A DNA stretch of 61,835 bases from JBBSHE01 sp038253325 (GTDB lineage: Bacteria > Actinomycetota > Actinomycetes > Propionibacteriales > Nocardioidaceae), in the NCBI GenBank assembly GCA_038253325.1, contig JBBSHE010000017.1, positions 1-61,835 on the forward strand, given 5' to 3'. Made by a program: the position numbers and the translations under genes. Below, in pieces: positions 20,641 to 28,956 of the stretch. Under the pieces are notes generated by a model. It searched no databases. It saw only the letters and a program-made list of their open reading frames with translations, and was not told the DNA's origin. Every line of letters starts with the position of its first letter. The stretch's first letter is position 1.

Positions 20641-20661
20641 ACCTCAACCCAAGGTTGAGGT
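20641..20661. promoter_or_regulatory. Perfect palindrome, probable MerR operator
   Basis: ACCTCAACC-CAA-GGTTGAGGT: 9-base arms, 3-base centre. It lies just after the bifunctional nuclease gene and upstream of the MerR gene at 20514. The core CCTCAA-N7-TTGAGG recurs (N8) at 22419-22438 upstream of the FHA/MerR pair. It might be an autoregulatory site; as a hairpin without a T-run it is a poor terminator. Confidence 0.6.
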
Positions 20662-21140
20662 CAGGCGTCGCGCCCGGACTCGTCGAAGTCCTCGGGGCTG
20701 ACCTGGTCGAGGAACTCGCGGAACTTCTCGACCTCTTCCTCCTGGTCCTCGGGGACGCCGATTCCGGCGTCGTCCAGAACCTCCTCGGCGCACACGATCC
20801 GGCTCCCGGTCCGTAGCGCCAGCGCGATCGAGTCCGATGGGCGAGCACTGACCTCGACGTTGTTTTCGAAGACCAACGTCGCGTAGAAGATTCCGTCCTT
20901 GACCTCGGTGATCCGGACCTCGAGCAGTTCGTGCTCGACTGCGGCCAGGATGTCCTTGAGCAGGTCGTGGGTCAACGGGCGTGGAGGGACGACACCCTGC
21001 TGAGCGAACGCGATCGCGGTGGCTTCGACCGCGCCGATCCAGATCACCAGGTAGCGTTCACCTTCGGACTCGCGCAGCAACACGATCGGCTGGTTCGACG
21101 GCATCTCGACCCGCACCCCGACGACATCTACCTCGCGCAC
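20661..21140 (-). CDS. Bifunctional nuclease domain protein (DUF151)
   Basis: A 159-residue bifunctional nuclease (BFN) domain protein, matching Rv1829 in length and position. Family marks are LLRESEGERYLVIWIG at the N-terminus, PRPLTHDLL and a RPSDSIALALR strand-turn. An acidic C-terminal tail (EDQEEEVEKF) follows. The plant relatives have DNase and RNase activity; the bacterial role is open. GTG 21140 is used. Confidence 0.88.
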   Translation of the reverse strand: MREVDVVGVRVEMPSNQPIVLLRESEGERYLVIWIGAVEATAIAFAQQGVVPPRPLTHDLLKDILAAVEHELLEVRITEVKDGIFYATLVFENNVEVSARPSDSIALALRTGSRIVCAEEVLDDAGIGVPEDQEEEVEKFREFLDQVSPEDFDESGRDA

Positions 21141-21161
21141 GAAACCACAGTACCCCCGACT

Positions 21162-21875
21162 TCAGCGCCGTCGTCGAAGGCCGTCCTTGATCAGGCACGC
21201 GTGCAAGCGGACCGACAGGTCGGCCAGTTGGTCGACCGCTTCGGCCGCCCTCTCCATGGCGTCGTCGGAGCGCCGTCGGGCGATCGGGGTGACCGCCTGG
21301 TCGATGAGCGAAACCGCCCGGTCGGCCGCCGTCTTGTAGACACGAAGATGGCGCGGGTGCAATCCGAACTCCGCCATTCCCGAGGCAACGACCGCGACCG
21401 ACAGCGCGGCGGAGTCGAAGTAGCCGTTGCGTTGGGTGACCAGCCCGAAGCCTTCGAGATCCGCGAGCAGGTCCTCGTCGATCCCGGCGTTGGCGAGCAG
21501 CTCCGTACGCGAGAGCCGGGGGGCCGTTACCGCGTCGGCAATGTCCGCGGCGGCTGCGATCGACCGTGGCGGGACCTTGGGGACACCCGACCGGTCGTCG
21601 GACGGCTCGAGGCCCCGGTCGATCGCGTCGAGCCGTTCGCGGATCACCCGCAACGGCAGATACCGGTCGCGCTGGACGGACAGCACGTAGTGCAGTCGTC
21701 GGACGTCGGCGTACGAGAACTTGCGGTAGCCCGCCGGTGTACGCGCCGGTTCGACCAGTCCTTCGGACTCGAGGAACCGGATCTTGGAGATCGTCACGTC
21801 GGGAAAGTCCGGGCGCAGCAGAGCTAGCACCTCCCCGATACTGAGCCGCCCGGAGTTGGATGGCGACACGGTCAC
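21162..21875 (-). CDS. ftsR: MerR-family regulator FtsR (Rv1828-like)
   Basis: A 237-residue regulator. The N-terminal MerR helix-turn-helix (SIGEVLALLRPDFPDVTISKIRFLE ... GYRKFSYADVRRL) fills residues 11-70, and a long helical C-terminal half probably dimerises. Position and architecture match Rv1828 / Corynebacterium glutamicum FtsR, which activates ftsZ. GTG 21875 overlaps the stop of the FHA gene by 4 bases, so the two are translationally coupled. Confidence 0.85.
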   Translation of the reverse strand: MTVSPSNSGRLSIGEVLALLRPDFPDVTISKIRFLESEGLVEPARTPAGYRKFSYADVRRLHYVLSVQRDRYLPLRVIRERLDAIDRGLEPSDDRSGVPKVPPRSIAAAADIADAVTAPRLSRTELLANAGIDEDLLADLEGFGLVTQRNGYFDSAALSVAVVASGMAEFGLHPRHLRVYKTAADRAVSLIDQAVTPIARRRSDDAMERAAEAVDQLADLSVRLHACLIKDGLRRRR

Positions 21876-22381
21876 GGTCGCGGGTTTCCAGCCGACCGGA
21901 AGTAGACGAGCCGGAACTTGCCGATCTGCACTTCGTCGCCGTTGCTGAGCAGCACCTCGTCGACACGGTCGCGGTTGACGTACGTGCCGTTGAGGCTCCC
22001 GACATCCGCGACCAGATAGCCGTCCGACGTGCGCCGGAACACCGCGTGATGGCGGCTGACGGTCACGTCGTCGAGGAAGATCTCACTGTCCGGATGGCGG
22101 CCGGCGCTGACCTGGTCGGTGTCGAGGAGAAATCGGCTGCCGGCACTCGGCCCACGGAGCACGATGAGAAGCGCGCTCTCCGACGGAAGCGCCTCGATCG
22201 CGGCCGTCTCCTCGGTAGACAGCATCCCTTCACCGTCGGTGTCGCCCGGTTCCGGTCCGCCGAAGGTGAGCGTCGAGGTCGACTCCGCGGCTCGCTCGAC
22301 CGGTGTCAGTCGTGCACCGCACTGCGAGCAGAACTTCGCGTCGTCGGGGTTCTGGTGTCCGCAGCTTGTGCAGAATGGCAT
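21872..22381 (-). CDS. garA: FHA-domain regulator, GarA/OdhI-like with zinc ribbon
   Basis: A 169-residue protein. The N-terminus is a zinc ribbon (C4, C7, C18, C21). The FHA domain spans about residues 70-160 with GRHPDSEIFLDD, SRHHAVF and VGSLNGTYVN. In mycobacteria GarA binds and restrains 2-oxoglutarate dehydrogenase and glutamate enzymes until phosphorylated by PknG/PknB on an ETTS motif. Here the linker reads LSTEETAAIEAL, so the phospho-acceptor motif is altered but threonines remain. ATG 22381 starts on the zinc ribbon. Confidence 0.88.
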   Translation of the reverse strand: MPFCTSCGHQNPDDAKFCSQCGARLTPVERAAESTSTLTFGGPEPGDTDGEGMLSTEETAAIEALPSESALLIVLRGPSAGSRFLLDTDQVSAGRHPDSEIFLDDVTVSRHHAVFRRTSDGYLVADVGSLNGTYVNRDRVDEVLLSNGDEVQIGKFRLVYFRSAGNPRP

Positions 22382-22418
22382 GGGTTACCTCCAGCTCGGG
22401 AAGAGGATCCGGGGCAAC

Positions 22419-22440
22419 CCTCAACCTCTAGTTTGAGGTT
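22419..22440. promoter_or_regulatory. Inverted repeat upstream of FHA-ftsR, probable MerR operator
   Basis: CCTCAA-N8-TTGAGG, overlapping AACCTC-TAGTTT-GAGGTT. It sits 38-59 bases before the FHA start and overlaps the gcvH stop. It shares its core with the palindrome at 20641-20661, so one of the two MerR proteins may bind both. Confidence 0.6.
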
Positions 22441-22817
22441 ACCGCGCCTTCGTAGTCGGTGGAACTCATCAACGAGTCGAGTTCGTCTCGGTTCGACGGC
22501 ATGATCTCGACGAGCCAACCCTCACCGTACGGGTCGGTGTTGACCAGCTCGGGGTTGGCGTCTACGAGCGGGTTGCTCGCCACCACCTCCCCCGACACCG
22601 GGGCGAACAGGTCGTTGACGCTCTTCGTGGACTCCAGCTCGCCCATCGGGTCTCCACTGGACACCTGTGTCCCGATGTCGGGAAGCTGGACGAAGACGAT
22701 GTCACCGAGTTGCTCCTGCGCGAAGTCGGTGATGCCCATCCGGACCGGGACGTCGGCATCGCCGAGATCGCGAACCCACTCGTGTTCACCGGTGTACTGC
22801 AAATCTTCTGGAATCAC
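22428..22817 (-). CDS. gcvH: Glycine cleavage system H protein
   Basis: A 129-residue GcvH, the lipoyl carrier that shuttles the aminomethyl group between P- and T-proteins. The lipoylated lysine is K65 in ELESTKS, and the family blocks EHEWVR, GITDFAQEQLGD and DPYGEGWLVEI are intact. The frame is open to 22844, but GTG 22817 has AGGAG 8 bases upstream and gives the usual VIPEDLQYT N-terminus. Confidence 0.93.
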   Translation of the reverse strand: MIPEDLQYTGEHEWVRDLGDADVPVRMGITDFAQEQLGDIVFVQLPDIGTQVSSGDPMGELESTKSVNDLFAPVSGEVVASNPLVDANPELVNTDPYGEGWLVEIMPSNRDELDSLMSSTDYEGAVTSN

Positions 22818-22840
22818 AGACCTTGCTCCTGACCGTGCAT

Positions 22841-23626
22841 TCAACGTGCGGGGTGAGAGTACTGAGGCGGAGTGACCTTGTGCAACGAGGTCACCCGAAG
22901 GGTGGTGTACGAGGTCAGCTCGACCCGTCCACCGACGGCCCGGACCTGATCGGAGAGTCCTCCGCGGAACGTCACGGCCTCGGCGAGCGTGTGCGCGGAC
23001 CCGATCGCGTCCAGCACGTACGGCGTCGAGATCGCCACCTTGTCGACGTACAGCACGCCGTTGGTTTCCGTGACGGCGGTCGAGGCAACGATCCGGACCC
23101 GGTCGTTGATCTCAATCGCCTCGGCACCGGCGTCGCGAAGCTCCTCGAGTGCGTCAAGCACGGTGGCTGCCGTCACCGATCCGGCGGGTCCGCTGATGAC
23201 GATCTTGACACCGGGTCCCTGGGCGGCGGTCGTGCCGGACAGGATGCCGAGCGCGTCGAGTGTGCGTTTCGACCGCTTGAGGACGGCGTGACGCTGGGTC
23301 TTCTCGTCGCTGAGGCTGGCACGCTTCTGGGTCAGGTCGTCGATCTGGTCGCGGACCCGGTCGTTGGACTGCGCCAGCGAGTCGAGCAGGACGACGAGGT
23401 CTTGGCGCCGGCTGTTGAGGAACTCGTCGTCGTTGTTGTTGATCCGGACCTGAGTGACGGCCGCGAAGCCGAGCGCGGCGAGCAGGACCGCCACCAGGTA
23501 CTGCACCCACGATGGCCGGCCGGTGAAAGTACTGACCAGGCGCTCCCGCGGCGCGCTCAGTGCCGGCACGGTCACTTCTCCGGCCCGGTCCTCGGGTTCC
23601 GTGGTCGGGTGGTCCGGGGTCGTCAT
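22841..23626 (-). CDS. DUF881 membrane-anchored protein (second copy)
   Basis: A 261-residue protein. One transmembrane helix near residues 39-58 (VQYLVAVLLAALGFAAVTQV) is followed by a coiled coil (RRQDLVVLLDSLAQ ... DDLTQKRASL) and the DUF881 domain (GPGVKIVISGP ... AGAEAIEINDRVRI). It matches Rv1825 in position. DUF881 proteins are extracytoplasmic and of unknown function, seen beside division genes. Its start overlaps the small basic protein stop by 4 bases. Confidence 0.85.
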   Translation of the reverse strand: MTTPDHPTTEPEDRAGEVTVPALSAPRERLVSTFTGRPSWVQYLVAVLLAALGFAAVTQVRINNNDDEFLNSRRQDLVVLLDSLAQSNDRVRDQIDDLTQKRASLSDEKTQRHAVLKRSKRTLDALGILSGTTAAQGPGVKIVISGPAGSVTAATVLDALEELRDAGAEAIEINDRVRIVASTAVTETNGVLYVDKVAISTPYVLDAIGSAHTLAEAVTFRGGLSDQVRAVGGRVELTSYTTLRVTSLHKVTPPQYSHPAR

Positions 23627-23955
23627 GCCCGGAAGAGATGGCGTCGGATCGCGGCCACGTTCGAGAAGATCCGGATACCGAGGACGACGACCACGGCGGT
23701 CGACAGCTGTCCGCCGACGCCGAGCTTGTCACCGAGCAAGACGATCAACCCCGCGATCAGCACGTTCGACAGAAACGACACGACGAAGACCTTGTCGTCG
23801 AAGATTCCGTCGAGGTATGCCCGCAACCCGCCGAATACGGCGTCGAGTGCAGCGACGATTGCGATCGGCAGGTACGGCTGGAGCGACTCGGGGACGGACG
23901 GTTCGAAGAACAGGCCGGCCACGATCCCGACGAGCAGCCCGACTGCGGCGATCAT
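23623..23955 (-). CDS. Small basic membrane protein (Sbp family, DUF1290)
   Basis: A 110-residue protein with three hydrophobic segments (IAAVGLLVGIVAGLFF, VVSFLSNVLIAGLIVLLG, LSTAVVVVLGIRIF), the central PYLPIAIVAALDAVFGGLRA block and a basic C-terminal tail (RRHLFRA). It always lies between two DUF881 genes in Actinobacteria and Firmicutes, often near division genes. ATG 23955 overlaps the upstream DUF881 stop; the frame upstream of it is shadow. Confidence 0.86.
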   Translation of the reverse strand: MIAAVGLLVGIVAGLFFEPSVPESLQPYLPIAIVAALDAVFGGLRAYLDGIFDDKVFVVSFLSNVLIAGLIVLLGDKLGVGGQLSTAVVVVLGIRIFSNVAAIRRHLFRA

Positions 23956-24764
23956 CGGTGTCCGCCGGTTGCCAGTGTCGCGTAGAGCAGGTGTTCCCGC
24001 GTGTTGGCCGGCAACGACAGCCGGGTCGCCGACGTGATGGAATAGCCGACATGCAGGTTCGATCGGAGGCTGGCGAACAGCTGTCCTCCCGGTGTCTCGG
24101 CGAACCGTGCCGGCAGCGTGCTCGGGTCGCCGATCACTTCGATCCGGTACGGCGGACTGAGTGAGTGGTAGTTCACGGTGATCGCCTCTCCCGCGAACCG
24201 GATCGACGTGAGAGGACCTATCCGGTAGCCGTTGATCGCGATCGACTCCGCTCCCCCGGCCCATAGCCCGTTGACGAGGGACTGAAGGTCGGTGTCGCGG
24301 ATAGCACCCTGGCTCGACGGAGAGATCGTTCCGGGCGCGTCGTCGACGACGACGACCACGCCAGGTCCGCTGACCGCGACCCCGCCGGAACTGAGCTGGA
24401 GGGTCGCGACCTCGGTGGCCGCCTGGGTGGACTGTCGACCGAGCGCACGAACGTCTGCGTTCAGCCGGTCCAATGTGTGGGTGAGGTCAGCCACCTGCTG
24501 ACGCTTCGTGGACAGCGCCTGTTCCCGAGCGTGGATGGCGTCGATCAGCTCGGTCCGTTGCCGGTCCAGAGTCGGCGCCTGCTGATGTGCGACCAGCGCC
24601 GAGATGCCGATCAGAGCACCGAACACGGCAACGCCGACGCGAAGGCCGATCCGGCTACGGTTCGGCGGCTTGCCGGCGGCCGCCCGGCGCTCGGCCGAAG
24701 TGCGATAGTCCTCGTCAACGGACGACACGATCAGGTCCAGCAGGTTTCCAGCCTGGGTCGGCAT
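23952..24764 (-). CDS. DUF881 membrane-anchored protein (first copy)
   Basis: A 270-residue protein, Rv1823-like in position. A transmembrane helix near residues 40-58 (VGVAVFGALIGISALVA) is followed by a coiled coil (TELIDAIHAREQALSTKR ... DVRALGRQ) and the DUF881 domain (GPGVVVVVDDAPG ... GAESIAINGYRI). ATG 24764 follows the phosphatidyltransferase stop by 2 bases, so the locus is translated as a unit. The two DUF881 copies may pair with the small basic protein in one envelope complex. Confidence 0.85.
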   Translation of the reverse strand: MPTQAGNLLDLIVSSVDEDYRTSAERRAAAGKPPNRSRIGLRVGVAVFGALIGISALVAHQQAPTLDRQRTELIDAIHAREQALSTKRQQVADLTHTLDRLNADVRALGRQSTQAATEVATLQLSSGGVAVSGPGVVVVVDDAPGTISPSSQGAIRDTDLQSLVNGLWAGGAESIAINGYRIGPLTSIRFAGEAITVNYHSLSPPYRIEVIGDPSTLPARFAETPGGQLFASLRSNLHVGYSITSATRLSLPANTREHLLYATLATGGHR

Positions 24765-24766
24765 GG

Positions 24767-25372
24767 CTAGCCCGTCCTCGGGAATGACTCGCGAGGCATC
24801 CGCAACAGCTGGACCACCTGCGAGGCGTACAGGATGCCACCCCACCAGTAGAGTCCGACACCCCAGATCGCTAACGCCCACCCGAACACCTCGGCAAGCA
24901 GCGGGACCGTTCCGTGACCCTCACCGAGAAGGAGCAATGGGAACGCGTAAAGCAGGTTCGCGGTTGCGGCCTTCCCCAGGAAGTGCACCGGAAGGGCACT
25001 GTAGCCGCGGGTGCGCAGGAACGGGACCAGGCAGAACAAGAAGACGTCGCGCAGCGGCAGCACGACCGCGAGCCACCACGGGATGATGCCTCGGATCGCC
25101 AAGCCGATGACAACCGCGAGGATGTACAGGCGGTCCGCGACCGGGTCGAGGATCTGACCGAGCCTGGTGGCCTGGTTCAGCGAGCGGGCCAGCTTTCCGT
25201 CGAGCCAGTCCGTCAGTCCGGACACCATCAGCACGACCAGAGCCCACCCGTCGGCATGCGGTCCCAGCACCAGCCACAGGAACAGCGGCACGCCGAGCAA
25301 CCTGACGAAGCTGAGCAGGTTCGGCCAGGTGAGGACCCGTTGGGAGACTACGAGGGTCGTGTCGTCGGCCAC
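24767..25372 (-). CDS. CDP-alcohol phosphatidyltransferase (PgsA-like, Rv1822)
   Basis: A 201-residue multi-pass membrane enzyme. The CDP-binding signature is DWLDGKLAR ... GQILDPVADRL near residues 55-85 (D-G-A-R-G-D-D pattern). Members join CDP-diacylglycerol to an alcohol such as glycerol-3-phosphate. The name pgsA2 is used for Rv1822, but the true substrate is not settled. It is the first gene of the conserved minus-strand run. Confidence 0.86.
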   Translation of the reverse strand: MADDTTLVVSQRVLTWPNLLSFVRLLGVPLFLWLVLGPHADGWALVVLMVSGLTDWLDGKLARSLNQATRLGQILDPVADRLYILAVVIGLAIRGIIPWWLAVVLPLRDVFLFCLVPFLRTRGYSALPVHFLGKAATANLLYAFPLLLLGEGHGTVPLLAEVFGWALAIWGVGLYWWGGILYASQVVQLLRMPRESFPRTG

Positions 25373-25466
25373 GAAACTCCTCCGGTCTGCCTCGGTGAGG
25401 TGGTGTTCGGCATGGGATCGTCGGGACCGATCTTATGCAGTCGAGCCGATGCCCCGACAATCGCTG

Positions 25467-26357
25467 CTACGAGAGATGCAGGCGGTTCTTGAGGATCGCG
25501 TACCCGATGAACGCGACCATGTCGATCACGCCATGGGCGATCACCAGAGGCAGCACTCGGAACCTGCGCTGGAAATAGGTGCCGAACACGACCCCCATCG
25601 CGGCGTTGCCGATGAAGGCGCCGAACCCCTGATAGAGGTGATAGCCGCCGCGCAGCGCGGCGCTTGCCGCCAGCGCGACGTACGGCTTGACGCCCAGCTG
25701 CCGGCACCGGGTGAGGAGGTAGCCGACGACGACCACCTCCTCGAGCACGGCGTTCTGGACTGCCGACAGCACCAGCACGGGCAGCGTCCACCAGTGGTCG
25801 TTGAGTGCGGACGGCACGACCGTCGCGTTGATGTCGAGTGCCCGCGCCAGGTAGTAGAGGCCGAGTCCGGGAATCCCGATCGCCGCCGCCAGGCCCGCTC
25901 CCCAGCCGAGGTCGTGCACCACCGTCTTCCGGTTCGGCAGGTCGAGACCGATCAGCCGCCGGGCCCGCTGGTACGTACCACGTCCGCTGTAGGCGGCAGC
26001 AGCCGCGTCGTCACGCGTGCCGCTGAGGAGGTGCAAGGCGAGCAGCACCGGGACCAGAGCGAACCCGATGCCGACGAGCTGGTAGGTCAGGTCCAGGAGT
26101 TCTCGGGGCGTGACGCTCGCATTGAGCGTCGCGGTTTGGTTCCTGAGCCTTCCTGGTTCGGTGAGCTTTGCCACCAGGCTGATCGCCGAGTACACGGCGG
26201 CTTGTCCCAACGAGAGGCCGAGCACGATCCACACCTCGCGTCGCACCCGAGGCCGGTCACCGGGCGCGAGCACGGCCACCGGGCCGTCCGCCGGTCCGCT
26301 TGCCGGTTCGTCGTGCGCCGCTCCGGCTCGGCGCACCCGGTCGTCGCCCACATCCAC
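25467..26357 (-). CDS. CPBP-family intramembrane metalloprotease
   Basis: About 296 residues with seven or so hydrophobic segments. CPBP motifs are LEEVVVVGYLL (the usual EExxxR, with R lost to Y), GGYHLYQGFGAF and AHGVIDMVAF with the metal-binding His. These proteases cleave membrane substrates or act in bacteriocin immunity; the target is unknown. The start is uncertain: GTG 26357 and GTG 26351 are both possible and neither has a ribosome site, so the message may be leaderless. Divergent from the XdhC-like gene. Confidence 0.8.
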   Translation of the reverse strand: MDVGDDRVRRAGAAHDEPASGPADGPVAVLAPGDRPRVRREVWIVLGLSLGQAAVYSAISLVAKLTEPGRLRNQTATLNASVTPRELLDLTYQLVGIGFALVPVLLALHLLSGTRDDAAAAAYSGRGTYQRARRLIGLDLPNRKTVVHDLGWGAGLAAAIGIPGLGLYYLARALDINATVVPSALNDHWWTLPVLVLSAVQNAVLEEVVVVGYLLTRCRQLGVKPYVALAASAALRGGYHLYQGFGAFIGNAAMGVVFGTYFQRRFRVLPLVIAHGVIDMVAFIGYAILKNRLHLS

Positions 26358-26409
26358 GATGGCTAGTGTCTGATACGCGACACTAATGTGCACTGAGTAC
26401 CCTCCCGCC

Positions 26410-26907
26410 ATGAGCGAGCACGCCTCCCCGTCGGCCGTGGACGGCTCGGCCACCACGCGAATCGTGGTCGTCACCGACAACCAGATCGCGCGTGCGGTCA
26501 CCGACATCGCAGCCGTCGTGAACATCCCGACGACCTTGTTGGCCGACGACGACCATGGCGGACCTCCGCTCAGCTGGCTGACGTCGCACGAACTGCGGGC
26601 CGCTGATGCTGTCGTGCTGTGCGACCACGACGCACCGGACGCACTCGACACGCTTCGCCGCGCACTGGAAGGACCGGCCGCGTACGTCGCAATGACGGCC
26701 AGCCGGAACCGTTCGGGCGCGGTGTTTGCGATGCTGCGTGCAGAGGGCGTGGCCCCGTCGACTCTGGAGCGGCTGCGAATGCCTGCCGGCCTCGACATCG
26801 GTGGCCGGTCCGCCGGGGAGATCGCCTTGTCCGTGGTCGCCGAGATCGTCGCGGTGTCGCACGGCAGGCCAGGCGGCCCCATGCGCTCGACGGAACCGCC
26901 AGCCTGA
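26410..26907 (+). CDS. Short XdhC-like Rossmann protein
   Basis: A 165-residue protein. The C-terminal half (RLRMPAGLDIGGRSAGEIAL then AEIVAVSHGR) matches the end of XdhC/CoxI proteins, which protect and load molybdenum cofactor for xanthine and CO dehydrogenases. The N-terminal XdhC/CoxI domain is missing, leaving only the Rossmann part. It might work with the molybdoenzyme system served by fdhD (6.5 kb). ATG 26410 is favoured over ATG 26386. Confidence 0.7.
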   Translation: MSEHASPSAVDGSATTRIVVVTDNQIARAVTDIAAVVNIPTTLLADDDHGGPPLSWLTSHELRAADAVVLCDHDAPDALDTLRRALEGPAAYVAMTASRNRSGAVFAMLRAEGVAPSTLERLRMPAGLDIGGRSAGEIALSVVAEIVAVSHGRPGGPMRSTEPPA

Positions 26908-27117
26908 GTACCTCGTCGGTCGCACGCCCGAAAAGTCGTTGCCGCGCGCGCCGAGGGCTACCACGGGAGCCAGTTCAACGCCGTCGTCGAGACCAACACT
27001 CGTGCTGTCGAGCTCGGGAGGTCGCTCGGATTCAAGGTGCTCGGCACCGTTTCGGAAGGATTCCGGCATCCGCGCCACGGTTACGTCGGACTGCACATCA
27101 TGTACCGCCGACTCTGA
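26908..27117 (+). pseudogene. C-terminal remnant of a GNAT acetyltransferase
   Basis: Directly after the XdhC-like stop and in the same frame, about 57 residues read AEGYHGSQFNAVVETNT, ELGRSLGFKVLGTV and RHPRHGYVGLHIMYRRL before TGA 27117. This is the acetyl-CoA-binding C-terminus of a GNAT enzyme. The N-terminal half is gone and there is no start codon or ribosome site, so it is a decayed gene. Confidence 0.7.
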
Positions 27118-27158
27118 GGGGCCGCGCCGGGTCTACTGCCGTGAACTACGGGCACCGC

Positions 27159-27977
27159 TCACAAGCCGAGTCGATCCATCAGCGCGAGCGCGTCGTACGG
27201 CGCGTGCACCTTGACATCGTTGTCGAAGTACACGAAGACGTCGAGTCCCTGGTCCGTCCAGCTACGCACCTTTGTCGCCCAGCCGTCCAACGCCTCGTCG
27301 GTGTATCCGCTGGTGTAAAGCTCCTCGGCGCCATGCAGGCGTACATAGACGAAGTCCGATGTGACGTGCTCCAGCAGCGGCCACTTTCCAGCCGAGTCCG
27401 CGACGACCACGCCGATGTCGTGGCGACGAAGCAGCTCTACGGCAGCGAGGCCACGGAACGTGTCGTGCCGGACCTCCAGCGCATGGCGGATCGGCCGATC
27501 GGCTTCTGTTGCCGTCCACGCGCGGTCATCGGGAACCTTTGCGTCGTGGTGCATTGCCAGGTCGGCTGCCTGCGCGGTCGTGCGCGGCAGCTGCTCGAAG
27601 AACAGCCGAAGCCGGTCGTCGTCGTAGCCCAACATCGGCGGCAGCTGCCACAGGATCGGACCCAGCTGGTTTCCCAACGCGAGTACTCCTGACGCAAAGA
27701 AGTTGGCGAGTGCGGTCTCGACGCCGGCGAGCTTCTTCAGGTGCGTGATGAATCGACCGCCCTTGACGGCGAACACGAAGTCGTCCGGCGTGTCCTCGCG
27801 CCACCGGCGGTAGCTCGACGGCCGCTGCAGCGAGTAGAACGAGCCGTTGATCTCGATGGACCCGAATCGTCCGGCGGCGTACTCCAGCTCCCGGCGCTGC
27901 GGGAGCCCGGTTGGGTAGAACACACCTCGCCACGGTGGGTATCTCCACCCCGAGATCCCGATGCGGACGCGCGCCAC
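27159..27977 (-). CDS. DUF72 (YecE-like) TIM-barrel protein
   Basis: A 272-residue DUF72 protein: IGISGWRYPPWRGVFYP at the N-terminus, EINGSFYSLQRP, FAVKGGRFITH, and YVYFDNDVK-like VFVYFDNDVKVHAPYDA at the C-terminus. The fold is a TIM barrel like endonuclease IV, but the activity is unknown. It stands alone and reads toward the GNAT remnant. Confidence 0.9.
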   Translation of the reverse strand: MARVRIGISGWRYPPWRGVFYPTGLPQRRELEYAAGRFGSIEINGSFYSLQRPSSYRRWREDTPDDFVFAVKGGRFITHLKKLAGVETALANFFASGVLALGNQLGPILWQLPPMLGYDDDRLRLFFEQLPRTTAQAADLAMHHDAKVPDDRAWTATEADRPIRHALEVRHDTFRGLAAVELLRRHDIGVVVADSAGKWPLLEHVTSDFVYVRLHGAEELYTSGYTDEALDGWATKVRSWTDQGLDVFVYFDNDVKVHAPYDALALMDRLGL

Positions 27978-28053
27978 GGCCCGACGATAGCGCGCGCGTG
28001 GACGGGGAGCGTGGTACGCGGCCCGGCGCCGGCCGAGACGGAGAGCGGTGAGG

Positions 28054-28323
28054 CTACGTTCTCCTGGCGCGACCCGGGTACAGCGCAGCCGCCGCCATCA
28101 CGCCGATGACAGCGAGGACAATCTGCACCAGCAGCTCGACCCAGTCGATTCCGTTGGTGTCGCGCAGGCTGCCGACGATCGCCGTACCGATCAGGGCGGC
28201 GACGATGCCCACCACGATCGTCAACCAGACGGGAATGTTCTGCTTGCCTGGCGCGATCGCCCGCCCGATCACACCGAGGACGAGTCCGATGATGATGGCG
28301 CTGATGACGCCTCCGACGGTCAT
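28054..28323 (-). CDS. GlsB/YeaQ/YmgE-family small membrane protein
   Basis: An 89-residue protein with three hydrophobic segments and the family repeats GLVLGVIGRAIAPGKQNIP and GIVAALIGTAIVG. Relatives (transglycosylase-associated proteins) rise in stress and stationary phase. ATG 28323 is preferred because GAGGAG lies 6 bases upstream; a TTG two codons earlier overlaps that site. Confidence 0.86.
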   Translation of the reverse strand: MTVGGVISAIIIGLVLGVIGRAIAPGKQNIPVWLTIVVGIVAALIGTAIVGSLRDTNGIDWVELLVQIVLAVIGVMAAAALYPGRARRT

Positions 28324-28565
28324 GGGCAACTCCTCTGCCTAGGTTCGTCCGGACAAAGGTATCGCCCGACGGCATGCCACGCTGTTCGGCTCACTTCACT
28401 TCGCCGAACGGAATACCCCCGTTGGCGGCAGTGAAACCACCGCCAAAGATTGGTGCAGCAACGCAACCAGTTCTGGCGCTGTGCTGGTGACCTACGACTC
28501 CGTTCCCGCGCACGGCCGGCCCCAGGTGATCTTCGCGGTCACGTCGAGCTGGAATCGACCGTCCG
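28324..28565. other. Intergenic with possible gene remnant
   Basis: Minus-strand frames in this 240-base stretch contain protein-like pieces (for example TGCVAAPIFGGGF) without a start or a complete domain. I recognise no family. Confidence 0.3.
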
Positions 28566-28808
28566 CTATCGGGCAACCTCGCCGTCAAAGGCGGCGGCCT
28601 GAGCCAGCTTCTCGAGCACGAACCCATTCTGCGAGTGGTGGCACCCGATCAACTCGTCGAGCGTCGGCGTCCATGGCTCGGGCTGAGTCGTATGCTCTTC
28701 AAACGCCTCCACTGGCGGCGCCGGCCGAAGGTCGTAGCGCTCAGCCACCGAGGGCTCCTGAAACCATCTTCCGTACTCGGACCACCAGCCCTTCGGTTTC
28801 GGCTCCAT
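28566..28808 (-). CDS. Small hypothetical protein
   Basis: An 80-residue frame starting at ATG 28808: EPKPKGWWSEYGRWFQEPSV followed by AERYDLRPAPP. The opening resembles the short N-terminal lead of SAM-dependent methyltransferases of actinomycetes, but the remainder does not follow that fold, so it may be a remnant or an independent small protein. No clear ribosome site. Confidence 0.4.
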   Translation of the reverse strand: MEPKPKGWWSEYGRWFQEPSVAERYDLRPAPPVEAFEEHTTQPEPWTPTLDELIGCHHSQNGFVLEKLAQAAAFDGEVAR

Positions 28809-28956
28809 CCGTCGAACGTTACTGTGCGCTTTGCCACGTACGGAGCGTCCCGAGGTCACGGGTCACGACCGTCCCCGGGGATGCCTTCTGGTGATACAAG
28901 CCGGATCGCTGCGAGAACCCGCGATCCCGGCCATGCCTCCGAAGAGCCGGCAACGG

